A stretch of DNA of 64,000 nucleotides from Yoonia sp. R2331 (GTDB lineage Bacteria; Pseudomonadota; Alphaproteobacteria; Rhodobacterales; Rhodobacteraceae): the NCBI RefSeq assembly GCF_041103235.1, contig NZ_JBGCUN010000001.1:806001-870000 (forward strand), in the 5' to 3' direction. The notes under the pieces were generated by a model, which was given only the letters and a program-made list of their open reading frames with translations, was not told where the DNA came from and made no database searches. Shown here piece after piece: positions 17,534 through 26,252 of the stretch; position 1 is the first letter of the stretch, and each line of letters begins with the position of its first letter. Both the position numbers and the translations under genes were made by a program.

Positions 17534-18121
17534 ATGGCGCGCAAACAAGGCTCTCACTCTGACATAACCGGCCCTAAGGTCCGTGACGCGGCCCTGCGGC
17601 TGATCGCCCAGCACGGCTATGCGGCGGTGTCGATGCGCCAGATCGCGGGCGAGGTCGGCGTCCAGGCCGGTGCGCTTTACAACTACATCTCCGACAAGCA
17701 GTCGCTGCTTTTTGATCTAATGCAGACCCATATGAACGAGGTGCTGGCCGCCCTCGCGTCCGAGGACCTCAGCGGCGATCCGACAGCGGCGCTTGACCGC
17801 TTCACCCGGTTTCACATCCGCTTTCACCTGCCGCGCCGGGATCAGGTGTTCCTGTCCTACATGGAACTGCGCAACCTTGATGTGGGCAATTTCGCCAAGA
17901 TCGAAGCGATGCGCCGTCAATACGAAGATGCGCTGGAACACATCTTGCGCGCAGGCGTGGAAAGCGGAGATTTCGCAGTGCGCGACACGCGCGTTACGAC
18001 CCTTGGCCTGATCGCACTTCTGACAGGCATCACCAATTGGTACGACCCGCACGGACGCTTGGACATTGATGCCGTCCAGCAGATTTACACCGAACTGGTG
18101 CGCAAGGCTGTCGCAGCCTGA
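17534..18121 (+). CDS. TetR/AcrR family transcriptional regulator
   Basis: A 195-residue one-domain regulator. The N-terminal helix-turn-helix (residues about 15-60: AALRLIAQHGYAAVSMRQIA then VGVQAGALYNYISDK) is a canonical TetR DNA-binding domain. The C-terminal ligand domain resembles those of regulators of acyl-CoA metabolism (TetR_C with the LSYMELRNL segment). The perfect palindrome at 17507-17520 suggests it represses itself. The next gene, a hydroxyacid dehydrogenase 90 bases downstream in the same direction, may be under its control. The inducer is unknown. Confidence 0.92.
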   Translation: MARKQGSHSDITGPKVRDAALRLIAQHGYAAVSMRQIAGEVGVQAGALYNYISDKQSLLFDLMQTHMNEVLAALASEDLSGDPTAALDRFTRFHIRFHLPRRDQVFLSYMELRNLDVGNFAKIEAMRRQYEDALEHILRAGVESGDFAVRDTRVTTLGLIALLTGITNWYDPHGRLDIDAVQQIYTELVRKAVAA

Positions 18122-18211
18122 CTGCAAGCGAATGCAATCCGTCGCTATCAGGCCAGCGATCGCTGCCAGGGCCAATCATCCTGATCCTGATACGGGGAAA
18201 AGGATGCAGGC

Positions 18212-19156
18212 ATGAAAGTCGGATTTGTAGGATTGGGAAACGTGGGCGCAAAGCTGGCGGGCAGCCTTTTGCGCAATGGGCATGATCTGCAAGTCTTTGA
18301 TTTGGAACCCGCGCTGGTGCAGGGGTTTGTCGACCGGGGTGCGGTTGCAGGCACTAGCCCCGCCCAATTGATGCACGACTGCGAGGCGGTGATCACATGC
18401 CTGCCGTCTCCTGCCGCTTGCGCCGCTGTGGTGGGCGAGATGATCCCCGAAGTGCGCCCCGGCAAGATCTGGATGGAGATGTCCACGACCGATGCAGCCG
18501 ATGTCGCCCGACTAGGCGCGCTTGTGACCGAAAAAGGCGGCGCGGCGGTTGAATGTCCGGTGTCGGGCGGCTGCCATCGGGCAGACACCGGCAACATCAG
18601 CATCTTTGCAGGCTGTGACCGCGACACATTTGAGCGGGTGCTCCCGCTGCTGACCACGCTGGGGCGGCGCGTGCTGCACACCGGGCCGATGGGGACTGCC
18701 AGCAAGCTGAAAGTGATGACCAACTATCTGGCGACGGCAAACTTGCTGACACTGTGCGAGGCGCTGGTCACCATGAAGGCGGCAGGGCTGGATCTTGGGA
18801 CCACGTATGAAGCGATCAAGATCAGCTCTGGCACCTCGTTCGTCCACGAAACTGAAAGCCAGATGATCCTCAACGGTTGCCGTGACATAAATTTTACGAT
18901 GGACCTTGTGAAGAAGGACATCGGCCTCTTTGACGACATCGCCCGCGCCCATGATGTCCCGCTCGAAATCAGCCCGTTGATGGTGTCGATCTTCGCGGAT
19001 GGGATCAAACGCTTTGGCCCGCGTGCGCAATCCGATGACATCATCCGCCGCCTCGAAGAAGCCACAGGCCTGCAAGTCGTCGCCCCCGGTTTTCCGTCGG
19101 AAATGATCGACGATGAACCCGAAGAACCAGGGTACGAGGTGATCCCGCCGCGCTGA
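18212..19156 (+). CDS. NAD(P)-dependent beta-hydroxyacid dehydrogenase family protein
   Basis: A 314-residue member of the 3-hydroxyisobutyrate / 6-phosphogluconate dehydrogenase family, which oxidises a beta-hydroxyacid with NAD(P)+. Visible features are the Rossmann motif GFVGLGNVGAKLA at residues 4-16, the substrate-binding block ECPVSGG near 113, and the catalytic lysine region KLKVMTNYL near 170. The C-terminus is longer than in 3-hydroxyisobutyrate dehydrogenase and ends DDEPEEPGYEVIPPR. The substrate cannot be assigned. An AAAAGGATG ribosome site precedes the ATG. Confidence 0.88.
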   Translation: MKVGFVGLGNVGAKLAGSLLRNGHDLQVFDLEPALVQGFVDRGAVAGTSPAQLMHDCEAVITCLPSPAACAAVVGEMIPEVRPGKIWMEMSTTDAADVARLGALVTEKGGAAVECPVSGGCHRADTGNISIFAGCDRDTFERVLPLLTTLGRRVLHTGPMGTASKLKVMTNYLATANLLTLCEALVTMKAAGLDLGTTYEAIKISSGTSFVHETESQMILNGCRDINFTMDLVKKDIGLFDDIARAHDVPLEISPLMVSIFADGIKRFGPRAQSDDIIRRLEEATGLQVVAPGFPSEMIDDEPEEPGYEVIPPR

Positions 19157-19218
19157 TGCTGGCCTTTGGCGCTGCGCTGGCGTAAACGCCGGTCAACCCA
19201 ACTGATAAGGCCAGCCCG

Positions 19219-19710
19219 ATGTTTCAGCCCGATGCCGATGGTGTCTATGCCCGTGTTCCCGTTGCAGCTTCGCGGCGTCTTCTGGCTGTTGTCCTGCTTT
19301 ATGTGTTGGGTGCGCTTTTGCTTTACCTCGCATTTGGCAGCCACGCCGGCATTCTTGGTGCCGTGATCATGGTGCTTTTGGCGGCAGGGTCACTTTGGGC
19401 AGGGGAACAAATGCGCCGTGTGGCCGATTACGAGATTCTGCTGACAGATGAGGGGGTTATCTCGGCCGATGGTGAGGTCTTGGCAGAGCTCGACAATATC
19501 GCTGCGGTCAACCGGGGCGCGCTGGCCGCCAAGCCATCAACCGGGTTCACGCTGATCCTCAAGACGCCTCAGCCCCGCGGCTGGCGCCCGGGGCTGTGGT
19601 GGCGCTTGGGGCGCCGCGTTGGCATTGGCGGGATCACCGGGGCAGGGGCCGCCAAGTTCATGGCCGAGCAGATTGCCCTGCGCTTGTCATCTTCGGACGA
19701 TGCACCCTAA
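19219..19710 (+). CDS. Small membrane protein of unknown function
   Basis: A 163-residue protein with two adjacent hydrophobic segments (about residues 20-40 and 43-63) followed by a soluble domain (DYEILLTDEGVISADGEVLAELDNI) that resembles a PH-like or bacterial pleckstrin strand pattern. The C-terminus is glycine-rich and basic. I do not recognise a named family; it looks conserved in style rather than random. The stop overlaps that of the convergent tadE-like gene in CTAA (19707-19710). Confidence 0.7.
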   Translation: MFQPDADGVYARVPVAASRRLLAVVLLYVLGALLLYLAFGSHAGILGAVIMVLLAAGSLWAGEQMRRVADYEILLTDEGVISADGEVLAELDNIAAVNRGALAAKPSTGFTLILKTPQPRGWRPGLWWRLGRRVGIGGITGAGAAKFMAEQIALRLSSSDDAP

Positions 19711-20318
19711 CACCGGGACATGGCCGGATCTTCATTTGGGTCGTTGTTCCAGCAGACCGAGTCGGCGAAACGCGGGCTGATGACCGTAAAGGTTCCCATC
19801 TCAAACCCGTTCAGGGCGGTTGCCAGTACGGGTTCATACGGCGGATCATAATCCGTCCAGGTTTCAACCAAAATCGCGCGTTCGTCGTCGCCAAGTTCCG
19901 GCAATTTGTCTTCAATTGCTCGGACGTCGGCAGTGGTCAAGGCGCTCTTGGTCGTGTTGCGGACGCGGGACCAGACGCGATGCAGGTGTTCGTTCCCGTT
20001 GGCATGGGTGTGCTTGTAGAACACCGTCACGCGCAGCTCGGGACTGCTGTCATGCAATGTCAGGAATTCCAAGAGATCGGCAGTGCCATTCATGTAGTCG
20101 TTGTTCACGAAACCGGTCTCGCGGCTCAGCATATCGGCGATGGTCAGCCCGGCGCGTTCGCTGATCGCTTCGGTCCGGTAGGCATCGAAATAGACCAGCG
20201 TTGACAGGAAGGCCCATGACAAAAGCGGCACCATCAGCAGTGTTTCCACGGCGACGCTGCCCTCTTCCTCCTGGCGCCAGCGGCGCAAGGCCCGCATCAA
20301 AGTATTTGCTGGGATCAT
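19707..20318 (-). CDS. TadE-like pseudopilin family protein (third gene of trio)
   Basis: A 203-residue protein with the TadE/TadG N-terminus: a basic and acidic leader (RRWRQEEEGSVAVE), then a membrane helix starting TLLMVPLLSWAFLST. The glycine before SVAVE with a glutamate soon after resembles the prepilin peptidase site of Flp-type minor pilins. The rest is a periplasmic domain with a C-terminal cysteine pair. It is coupled to the upstream tadE gene (ATGA overlap). It probably helps assemble Flp/Tad pili, but the secretion ATPase and Flp pilin genes are not here. Confidence 0.8.
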   Translation of the reverse strand: MIPANTLMRALRRWRQEEEGSVAVETLLMVPLLSWAFLSTLVYFDAYRTEAISERAGLTIADMLSRETGFVNNDYMNGTADLLEFLTLHDSSPELRVTVFYKHTHANGNEHLHRVWSRVRNTTKSALTTADVRAIEDKLPELGDDERAILVETWTDYDPPYEPVLATALNGFEMGTFTVISPRFADSVCWNNDPNEDPAMSRC

Positions 20319-20863
20319 TGGAATGGCTCCATCACATAGGATGAGGTGGCAACAAGCGCATAGGCACTGCCGCTTTTCTTGGGGATCGCTTTGCCCAGAC
20401 CAGAGGTCGGCAGCATCGGATCGAACAGCACACAGGCGCGCAGGATCATCAGATCGTTGTTGTCGCCGGTGTTGTTGAACACAACGGCGGGCTGGTTGTT
20501 CACCGTGCGATCGACACAGTCGATATCGCCAACATTCGCAAAATTTCGGGGCTCGCGCACCAGCATCTCAAGCCGGATGTTTGTCAGGCAATTGGGAATG
20601 ATGCTCGCAACTTCACAAATCCGCGCTGACAGGTTGTCATTGGTCGGATCAGGCAACCGCCCGATGCGCACCTCACGCACGGTCACGTCCAGACCCCGTT
20701 CCAGCATCACATGGCGTGTGGACAGCACACCGCCCTCATAAGCCGAGGTGAACAGGATCAGGTAGAACGGCAGGATCAGAATGAATTCCAGCGTGCCTGC
20801 GCCATCTTCCTCTGCGCGGAAGGCGCGCAGTTTAGCAGCGAGTTTGGTCATCAACTGGTTCAT
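20315..20863 (-). CDS. TadE-like pseudopilin family protein (second gene of trio)
   Basis: A 182-residue protein with the TadE signature: RAEEDGAGTLEFILILPFYLILF, that is, an acidic GAGTLEF prepilin-like site and one membrane helix (about residues 24-45). The C-terminal part is a periplasmic domain with four cysteines likely to form disulfides. Overlaps both neighbours by ATGA, so the three genes form one translation unit. Role inferred: minor pseudopilin of a Tad-type pilus. Confidence 0.82.
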   Translation of the reverse strand: MNQLMTKLAAKLRAFRAEEDGAGTLEFILILPFYLILFTSAYEGGVLSTRHVMLERGLDVTVREVRIGRLPDPTNDNLSARICEVASIIPNCLTNIRLEMLVREPRNFANVGDIDCVDRTVNNQPAVVFNNTGDNNDLMILRACVLFDPMLPTSGLGKAIPKKSGSAYALVATSSYVMEPFQ

Positions 20864-22401
20864 TGGGTCAGCCTCAGGTCGGTGATCTGCTCAGCGATGG
20901 CTTCAAAAATCGCCACCAGTTCGTCACCGCTGGTTTCCTTGTAGAAGCTTGGACCAGAGGCGCAGGCAGACAGGGCCGCTTTGCCACGTGCATCTTCTGT
21001 GGGGTCATCGTCGGTGCCCATCGCAATTGTGTAAATCGTGACGTTGTTCTCGGGCTTTTTCGCTTCTGTGCACATTTGCGCCATCAGCGTATCACCCTGA
21101 GTGTAGCTGTATTTCTGATACCGCCAGTTGTTGCTGCTTTCCCAATCCAAATCGGTGGAACGGTACCAAGGAAAAGTCTCCTCAGCCCAATGGGCACGCT
21201 CACTTGGTGTGTCGTAGGCCCAGTCATACAGCCGGCTACTGTTGTCGTTTTGACCGTCAGACATCAGGACCACATATTTGATTGTGGCTCCCTGTGCTGC
21301 GTTGTTGGCATTATAGGCTGCCGGACGGCCGGCAAATGCCGGATCGCGCATGGAGGCCGGCAGTGCAAGAAGCTCGTCATTGTGTGCTGGATCCAGCAGT
21401 GCCAGACCCCACTTCAAGCCGATAAAGATTGATGTACCGGAACGAGGTGCGAATTGGCCAATCGCTGTGTTCAGTACATTGGCGTCCTGCGTCATCGGGA
21501 TTATGCGTTCATAGGTCTGCTGCGGGCAAACCGGCTGGTTCAGCTCGGAAACTGCCTGCCAGGGATCGTTCCAATAGTCATAGTAGTCGTCTGCCTGCCC
21601 ATCGAAGTCCACATCAATGGCAGTGTTGAATTGCACATGTTGTGCTTGATCAAGCGCAGCGGAATCATCGATCGAAAGTGAGGTGTAGGCCGAGTCAGGG
21701 AATTCCACGCAGTGCGAGAAGCCATGCTGTTGGTCCACGTTAAACTGCGCCATCAAATCCGGGCCAGCGTTCACGTGTTCGGAGTAGGGGATCAGGTTGA
21801 TCGATATCTTATCGGCGTTTTCAGGCACCAGAAGTGCGTCAACAAAGGCTGTCGCGGCCTCCTGCAAGCGCGCCATCCTGGTGACACCACCCGAGCCTGG
21901 AATTTCTTCGCGCATCGAACCCGACATATCCAAAATCAGGGACACTTCGATGTTGCCCACACCTTCCACGGCGGTCGAGGCGGCAACAGCCGTCATCTCG
22001 TCTGTGCCAATGAGGCGCAGGAAGAAGGTATCAAGTGTCAATTCGCCATTGGCAGTCACTTCGCGGTAGTCGACGCCATCACCTGTCACAACAGGTGCAC
22101 CATCAAGATCATCCCGGCAGCCGTTGGCCTCTGCCCAGTCTTCGACAATGGCTTCAATCTCTGCGTTTGTGCCGGACTGGTCGAGGTCGGCACCTGCCAG
22201 CACCGCGTTGTCAATACAGCCTTGCAGCGATGCGCGCCGCGATTCGAACCGCATGAAGTCAACGGCCATACCACCAAGGATCAGCATCAGAATCAGCAGA
22301 AAGAGCGTCAGCACAATGACGCTGCCGTCTTCTTCCTTTCGGAATCGCTTCATCAACGTGCGGATCTGTCTTGCGGCAGGCGTAGCTTGTGACATCATCA
22401 T
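20860..22401 (-). CDS. TadG-like protein with von Willebrand factor A domain
   Basis: A 513-residue protein whose start (FRKEEDGSVIVLTLFLLILMLILGGMAVDFMR) is the TadG/TadE_N membrane anchor, about residues 22-50. The MIDAS metal site DMSGSM (Asp158, Ser160, Ser162) starts a large vWA domain that runs to the C-terminus, with YVVLMSDGQND further on. Three consecutive ATGs (22401, 22398, 22395) follow a GGGAAC site; the first is given. It heads a trio with two tadE genes. TadG-type proteins act in Flp pilus assembly and adhesion; the vWA domain suggests metal-dependent surface binding. Confidence 0.88.
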   Translation of the reverse strand: MMMSQATPAARQIRTLMKRFRKEEDGSVIVLTLFLLILMLILGGMAVDFMRFESRRASLQGCIDNAVLAGADLDQSGTNAEIEAIVEDWAEANGCRDDLDGAPVVTGDGVDYREVTANGELTLDTFFLRLIGTDEMTAVAASTAVEGVGNIEVSLILDMSGSMREEIPGSGGVTRMARLQEAATAFVDALLVPENADKISINLIPYSEHVNAGPDLMAQFNVDQQHGFSHCVEFPDSAYTSLSIDDSAALDQAQHVQFNTAIDVDFDGQADDYYDYWNDPWQAVSELNQPVCPQQTYERIIPMTQDANVLNTAIGQFAPRSGTSIFIGLKWGLALLDPAHNDELLALPASMRDPAFAGRPAAYNANNAAQGATIKYVVLMSDGQNDNSSRLYDWAYDTPSERAHWAEETFPWYRSTDLDWESSNNWRYQKYSYTQGDTLMAQMCTEAKKPENNVTIYTIAMGTDDDPTEDARGKAALSACASGPSFYKETSGDELVAIFEAIAEQITDLRLTQ

Positions 22402-22750
22402 CGTTCCGTTCCCATATACAAGGCTGCGACCCACAGCAGACACAAACTGCCTGTGTGGGTTTTCACCAACGACGAAAAGAACATCTCGCTGTGTCCGAAT
22501 TTGGGCGAAAGCGGGGCGATATCGCACAGATTGCCCACGTGTTGTGATGCAATCCCCCAGATGAGAGATCAGTGTTCTCGCCTCTTGAACAATCAGACAA
22601 AGGCGATGTGACCGCGGTTACGGGGGCGAGAAGGAAAATTCACTCTTTGTACGCAATTCGATGAAAAATTGGGCGAAATCGGCGAATCATTGTTACGCTG
22701 GGGAAGATGTGTCCCTAGGCACATCGGTTTGCATCAAAAAGGATAGACGC
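22402..22750. promoter_or_regulatory. Divergent intergenic region, tadG-like / amino-acid dehydrogenase
   Basis: 349 bases without a supportable gene. It must hold promoters for both divergent transcripts. It contains the near-palindrome GTGACCGCGGTTAC (22608-22621) and the inverted repeat GATGTG-8-CACATC (22706-22725), the latter only 25 bases before the dehydrogenase start. An AAAAAGGAT ribosome site lies just before the ATG at 22751. No terminator or RNA gene was seen. Confidence 0.5.
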
Positions 22751-24193
22751 ATGGCCGCTTCGAATGCCCAACACGCAGAACCCAGTTTTCGTGAATCTGT
22801 TGACATCATGTTTAATCGCGCGGTGGCGCTGATGGACCTTAGCCCGGGCCTGGAAGAAAAGATTAGGGTATGTAACGCGACTTATACAGTGCGGTTTGGG
22901 GTGCGTTTACGCGGCGATATCCACACCTTTACGGGTTATCGCTCTGTTCACTCCGAACATATGGAACCGGTCAAAGGCGGTATTCGCTACGCGTTGGGTG
23001 TCAATCAGGACGAGGTTGAAGCGCTGGCCGCGCTCATGACGTTCAAGTGCGCTCTGGTCGAAGCGCCGTTTGGCGGCTCCAAAGGTGGATTGTGCATCGA
23101 CCCGCGCGAGTATGAAGAGCATGAGTTGGAACAGATCACCCGCCGTTTCGCCTATGAGTTGGCGAAACGCGACCTGATCAGCCCATCCCAGAACGTTCCG
23201 GCCCCTGATATGGGGACTGGCGAACGGGAAATGGCGTGGATCGCGGACCAATACCGCCGCATGAACACCACCGACATCAACTCTGCTGCATGTGTCACAG
23301 GCAAACCGGTAAATGCCGGGGGCATTCAGGGCCGGACAGAGGCCACAGGCCGCGGCGTGCAATATGCGCTGCAAGAATTCTTTCGCCATCCCGAAGATAT
23401 TGCGGCAGCGGGATTGCAAGGCACCTTGGAAGGCAAGCGCGTAATCGTGCAGGGCCTTGGCAACGTGGGCTATCACGCTGCCAAATTCCTCAGCGACGAA
23501 GATGGCAGCAAGATTACCGGTATCATCGAACGTGATGGTGCGCTGCATGACGAGGGCGGGATCGACGTCGAAGCCGTCCGCGCGTGGATTCTCAAACATG
23601 GCGGTGTTGCAGGCTATCCCGATGCCAGCCATCAGGCAGATGGTGGGGCGCTGCTGGAACAGGAATGCGACATCCTGATCCCTGCGGCTCTGGAGGGTGT
23701 GATCAACCTGTCTAACGCCGACCGCATCAAGGCCCCGCTGATTATCGAGGCGGCGAATGGTCCCGTGACCGCGGGCGCGGACGAGATCTTGCGCGACAAG
23801 GGCTGCGTGATCATTCCCGACATGTACGCCAACGCGGGCGGTGTGACGGTCAGCTACTTTGAATGGGTCAAGAACCTCAGCCATATCCGTTTTGGCCGGA
23901 TGCAGCGCCGCGCAGAAGAAGCCCGGCACGAGCTGATCGTCGCAGAGCTTGAGCGGCTGGACGACATGTTGGAACACCGCTGGTCGATGACGCCCAACTT
24001 TAAAGACAAATACCTGCGCGGTGCGGGGGAGTTAGAGCTTGTGCGCTCTGGCCTCGATGACACGATGCGGGCAGCTTACCAGTCGATGCGCGAGGTCTGG
24101 CACAGCCGCGACGACGTGCACGACCTGCGTACTGCGGCCTACCTCGTCTCAATCCGCAAGGTCGCCGACAGCTACCGCGCGAAGGGGCTGTAG
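22751..24193 (+). CDS. Glu/Leu/Phe/Val dehydrogenase
   Basis: A 480-residue NAD(P)-dependent amino-acid dehydrogenase that interconverts an amino acid (most likely glutamate) with its 2-oxo acid and ammonium. Catalytic blocks are EPVKGGIRY (substrate lysine), TFKCALVEAPFGGSKGG (catalytic lysine) and the Rossmann motif VQGLGNVGYH. The AAAAAGGAT ribosome site supports the ATG at 22751 over the longer open frame from 22661. Length (480) is somewhat above NADP-specific hexameric GdhA (about 450). It may be induced through the inverted repeat just upstream, though this is untested. Glutamate as substrate is an inference. Confidence 0.92.
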   Translation: MAASNAQHAEPSFRESVDIMFNRAVALMDLSPGLEEKIRVCNATYTVRFGVRLRGDIHTFTGYRSVHSEHMEPVKGGIRYALGVNQDEVEALAALMTFKCALVEAPFGGSKGGLCIDPREYEEHELEQITRRFAYELAKRDLISPSQNVPAPDMGTGEREMAWIADQYRRMNTTDINSAACVTGKPVNAGGIQGRTEATGRGVQYALQEFFRHPEDIAAAGLQGTLEGKRVIVQGLGNVGYHAAKFLSDEDGSKITGIIERDGALHDEGGIDVEAVRAWILKHGGVAGYPDASHQADGGALLEQECDILIPAALEGVINLSNADRIKAPLIIEAANGPVTAGADEILRDKGCVIIPDMYANAGGVTVSYFEWVKNLSHIRFGRMQRRAEEARHELIVAELERLDDMLEHRWSMTPNFKDKYLRGAGELELVRSGLDDTMRAAYQSMREVWHSRDDVHDLRTAAYLVSIRKVADSYRAKGL

Positions 24194-24220
24194 GCGAAAC
24201 AGAAAAGGCCCAGTGGACCT
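24193..24220 (+). repeat. Hairpin-forming repeat, copy 1
   Basis: A 28-base unit (GGCGAAACAGAAAAGG, then YCCAGTGGACCT) that begins on the last base of the dehydrogenase stop codon. It contains a hairpin GAAAAGG-CCC/GG-CCTTTTC with loop AGT and one C-A mismatch. A second copy, identical except for one base, starts 61 bases later. Probably a terminator-type repeat of this genome. Confidence 0.6.
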
Positions 24221-24253
24221 TTTCCGCCTACAGCGGGCGGAGCCCCGGACAAA

Positions 24254-24281
24254 GGCGAAACAGAAAAGGTCCAGTGGACCT
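24254..24281 (+). repeat. Hairpin-forming repeat, copy 2
   Basis: Second copy of the 28-base unit, differing from copy 1 only by T for C, which restores a perfect stem AGGTCC-AGT-GGACCT. It stands between the dehydrogenase and the next gene. Confidence 0.6.
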
Positions 24282-24393
24282 GCATTGACACTGTGGGGTG
24301 GGCAATTTGCCCACCTCCTTGCAGCACAGGCCGCTTGGATCGTGTCATCTACTTTCCGCTGACTCTTGCAGAGGTGCGCGTTAACCTGCGCGC

Positions 24394-24903
24394 ATGACGA
24401 CCTATTCATTGACCTACGAAATCACCGAACGGCGGTTCATGCAGGCTTGCCGCGCGCTTTGGGCGCACCGCGCGCTTGGTTCAACCGGCAATCTGATTGC
24501 TGGTGGGCTGCTCTCTGCTTTCGCCGCCTTCGTGCTGTGGCAGGGCGTGCCTGGCATCGTTCCCTGGGCGCTTTTGGCAGGCGGGGTTGCTGTCCTGGCA
24601 CTAAATGCGGCCCGCGACAGGATGTGGCGTGGCTACTTTCGCAACGCGCCCAAGTTTCAGGCCGCGATCACGGCGCATCTGTCCCCGTCGGGCGTCGGCG
24701 TCACCTCAGCCGAAGGCGAAAACGACGTGCCGTGGTCGCATTTCCGCCACTACGTCATCACACCTGACACCTTGTTCCTGATTATCGACCAGCGGCAATT
24801 CTCGATCATCCCGCTGTCAGCCTGTGCAGATGCATCTGAACGCGCGGCTGTCGAAAAATTGGTCACATCCAAGCTCAAACCACTGCGGTCGCGCATGTTT
24901 TGA
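24394..24903 (+). CDS. YcxB-like membrane protein
   Basis: A 169-residue protein with two membrane helices (about residues 32-50 and 53-70) flanked by soluble parts, with the layout of YcxB-family proteins: an N-terminal YSLTYEITERRF strand, the helical pair, then a C-terminal domain with ENDVPWSHFRHYVITPDTLFL. The family has no established function. The gene stands alone, after the two hairpin repeats and before the sarcosine oxidase operon. Confidence 0.75.
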   Translation: MTTYSLTYEITERRFMQACRALWAHRALGSTGNLIAGGLLSAFAAFVLWQGVPGIVPWALLAGGVAVLALNAARDRMWRGYFRNAPKFQAAITAHLSPSGVGVTSAEGENDVPWSHFRHYVITPDTLFLIIDQRQFSIIPLSACADASERAAVEKLVTSKLKPLRSRMF

Positions 24904-24963
24904 CCGTCCGCGACATGAACTGCCGTAAACGCGCTTTTCCCTGTCGTCAGACTTGCTAATCTC

Positions 24964-24979
24964 CCCCCGAACCAGGGGG
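24964..24979 (+). promoter_or_regulatory. Hairpin covering the soxB ribosome-binding region
   Basis: CCCCC-gaacca-GGGGG forms a 5-bp GC-only stem ending 7 bases before the soxB ATG. The G-run is also the best Shine-Dalgarno candidate (GGGGGATCAGG), so the hairpin could limit translation initiation. Based on pairing only. Confidence 0.4.
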
Positions 24980-24986
24980 ATCAGGC

Positions 24987-26240
24987 ATGGGTTATTCCGG
25001 CTTCAAAGTCATCAAAGAAGGGCTCTTTGGCCAAAAAGGGTGGAAGCCAGTCTGGCGCGACCCAGAGCCCAAGGCAGAATACGATGTCGTCATCATCGGC
25101 GGTGGCGGCCATGGCTTGTCGACAGCCTACTACCTTGCCAAGGAACATGGCATCACCAATGTGGCGGTGCTGGAAAAGGGTTATCTGGGCGGTGGTAATG
25201 TTGGTCGCAACACGACCATCGTGCGGGCTAACTATATGCTTCCGGGCAACTCTGAATTCTATTCCCATTCGCTCAAACTTTGGGAAGGTATGGAACAGGA
25301 CCTCAATTACAACACCATGATGTCGCAGCGCGGTGTGATGATGTTGTGCCATTCCGACGGCCAGCGCGACTATTTTGCGCGGCGCGGAAATTCCATGATC
25401 AACCAGGGCGATGATGCCGAACTGCTCGACGTCGAAGGTGTGCGGCGTGAAGCCCCGTTTCTGGACTTCGAAAACCTGCGTTTTCCAATCTATGGCGGCC
25501 TGATGCACCGGCGCGGTGGCACGGCCCGCCATGATGCGGTGGCTTGGGGCTATGCCCGGGGCGCCGACCAGCGCGGCGTTGATCTGATTCAGAATTGCGA
25601 AGTGACCGGCATCGACATCACAGGCGGCAAGGTCACGGGTGTGCAAACCACGCGCGGTGCGATCCGGGCGAAAAAGGTGGCAATCGTGACGGCAGGTCGT
25701 TCGGGGCAGGTCGCGGCGATGGCAGGGATGCGCCTGCCCATCGAAAGTCACGTACTGCAGGCTTTCGTCAGTGAAGGGCTCAAACCGATCATGCCCGGCG
25801 TGATCAGCTTTGGCATGGGCCACTTCTACATCAGCCAGTCCGACAAGGGCGGGCTGGTCTTTGGCGGCGATCTGGATTTCTACAGTTCTTACGCGGCTCG
25901 CGGCAACCTGCCGATGAAAGAACACGTCATGGATGCCGCCATGACCCTGATGCCAATGATCGGCAAGGCAAAGGTGCTGCGTAGCTGGGGCGGCATCATG
26001 GATATGACGCCCGATGGCTCGCCCATCATCGACAAGACTGATATCGAAGGTCTCTTTATCGACTGCGGTTGGTGCTACGGCGGGTTCAAGGCGGTCCCCG
26101 GCTCTGGATTCAGCTTTGCACATCTGATGGCGACGGGAAAGCACCACGAACCCGCTGCGCGCTATCGGCTTGACCGGTTCCGAACCGGACGCGGCCTGAT
26201 GGATGAAGAAGGCACAGGCTCTCAACACAATCTGCACTAG
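24987..26240 (+). CDS. soxB: Heterotetrameric sarcosine oxidase, beta subunit
   Basis: Flavoprotein that oxidises sarcosine to glycine, formaldehyde (or methylene-tetrahydrofolate) and hydrogen peroxide. The 417-residue protein has the DAO-fold FAD motif VIIGGGGHGLSTAYYLA near residue 36, the covalent-flavin region GHFYISQ, and C-terminal WGGIMDMTPDGSP and GWCYGGFKA blocks. First gene of soxBDAG; followed by soxD after 12 bases. Confidence 0.95.
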   Translation: MGYSGFKVIKEGLFGQKGWKPVWRDPEPKAEYDVVIIGGGGHGLSTAYYLAKEHGITNVAVLEKGYLGGGNVGRNTTIVRANYMLPGNSEFYSHSLKLWEGMEQDLNYNTMMSQRGVMMLCHSDGQRDYFARRGNSMINQGDDAELLDVEGVRREAPFLDFENLRFPIYGGLMHRRGGTARHDAVAWGYARGADQRGVDLIQNCEVTGIDITGGKVTGVQTTRGAIRAKKVAIVTAGRSGQVAAMAGMRLPIESHVLQAFVSEGLKPIMPGVISFGMGHFYISQSDKGGLVFGGDLDFYSSYAARGNLPMKEHVMDAAMTLMPMIGKAKVLRSWGGIMDMTPDGSPIIDKTDIEGLFIDCGWCYGGFKAVPGSGFSFAHLMATGKHHEPAARYRLDRFRTGRGLMDEEGTGSQHNLH

Positions 26241-26252
26241 GGGGAACAGGAA

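Noticed and set aside
22907-23977. 356-codon open frame antisense to the amino-acid dehydrogenase
   Set aside because: The dehydrogenase is unmistakable on the plus strand; the antisense product looks random.
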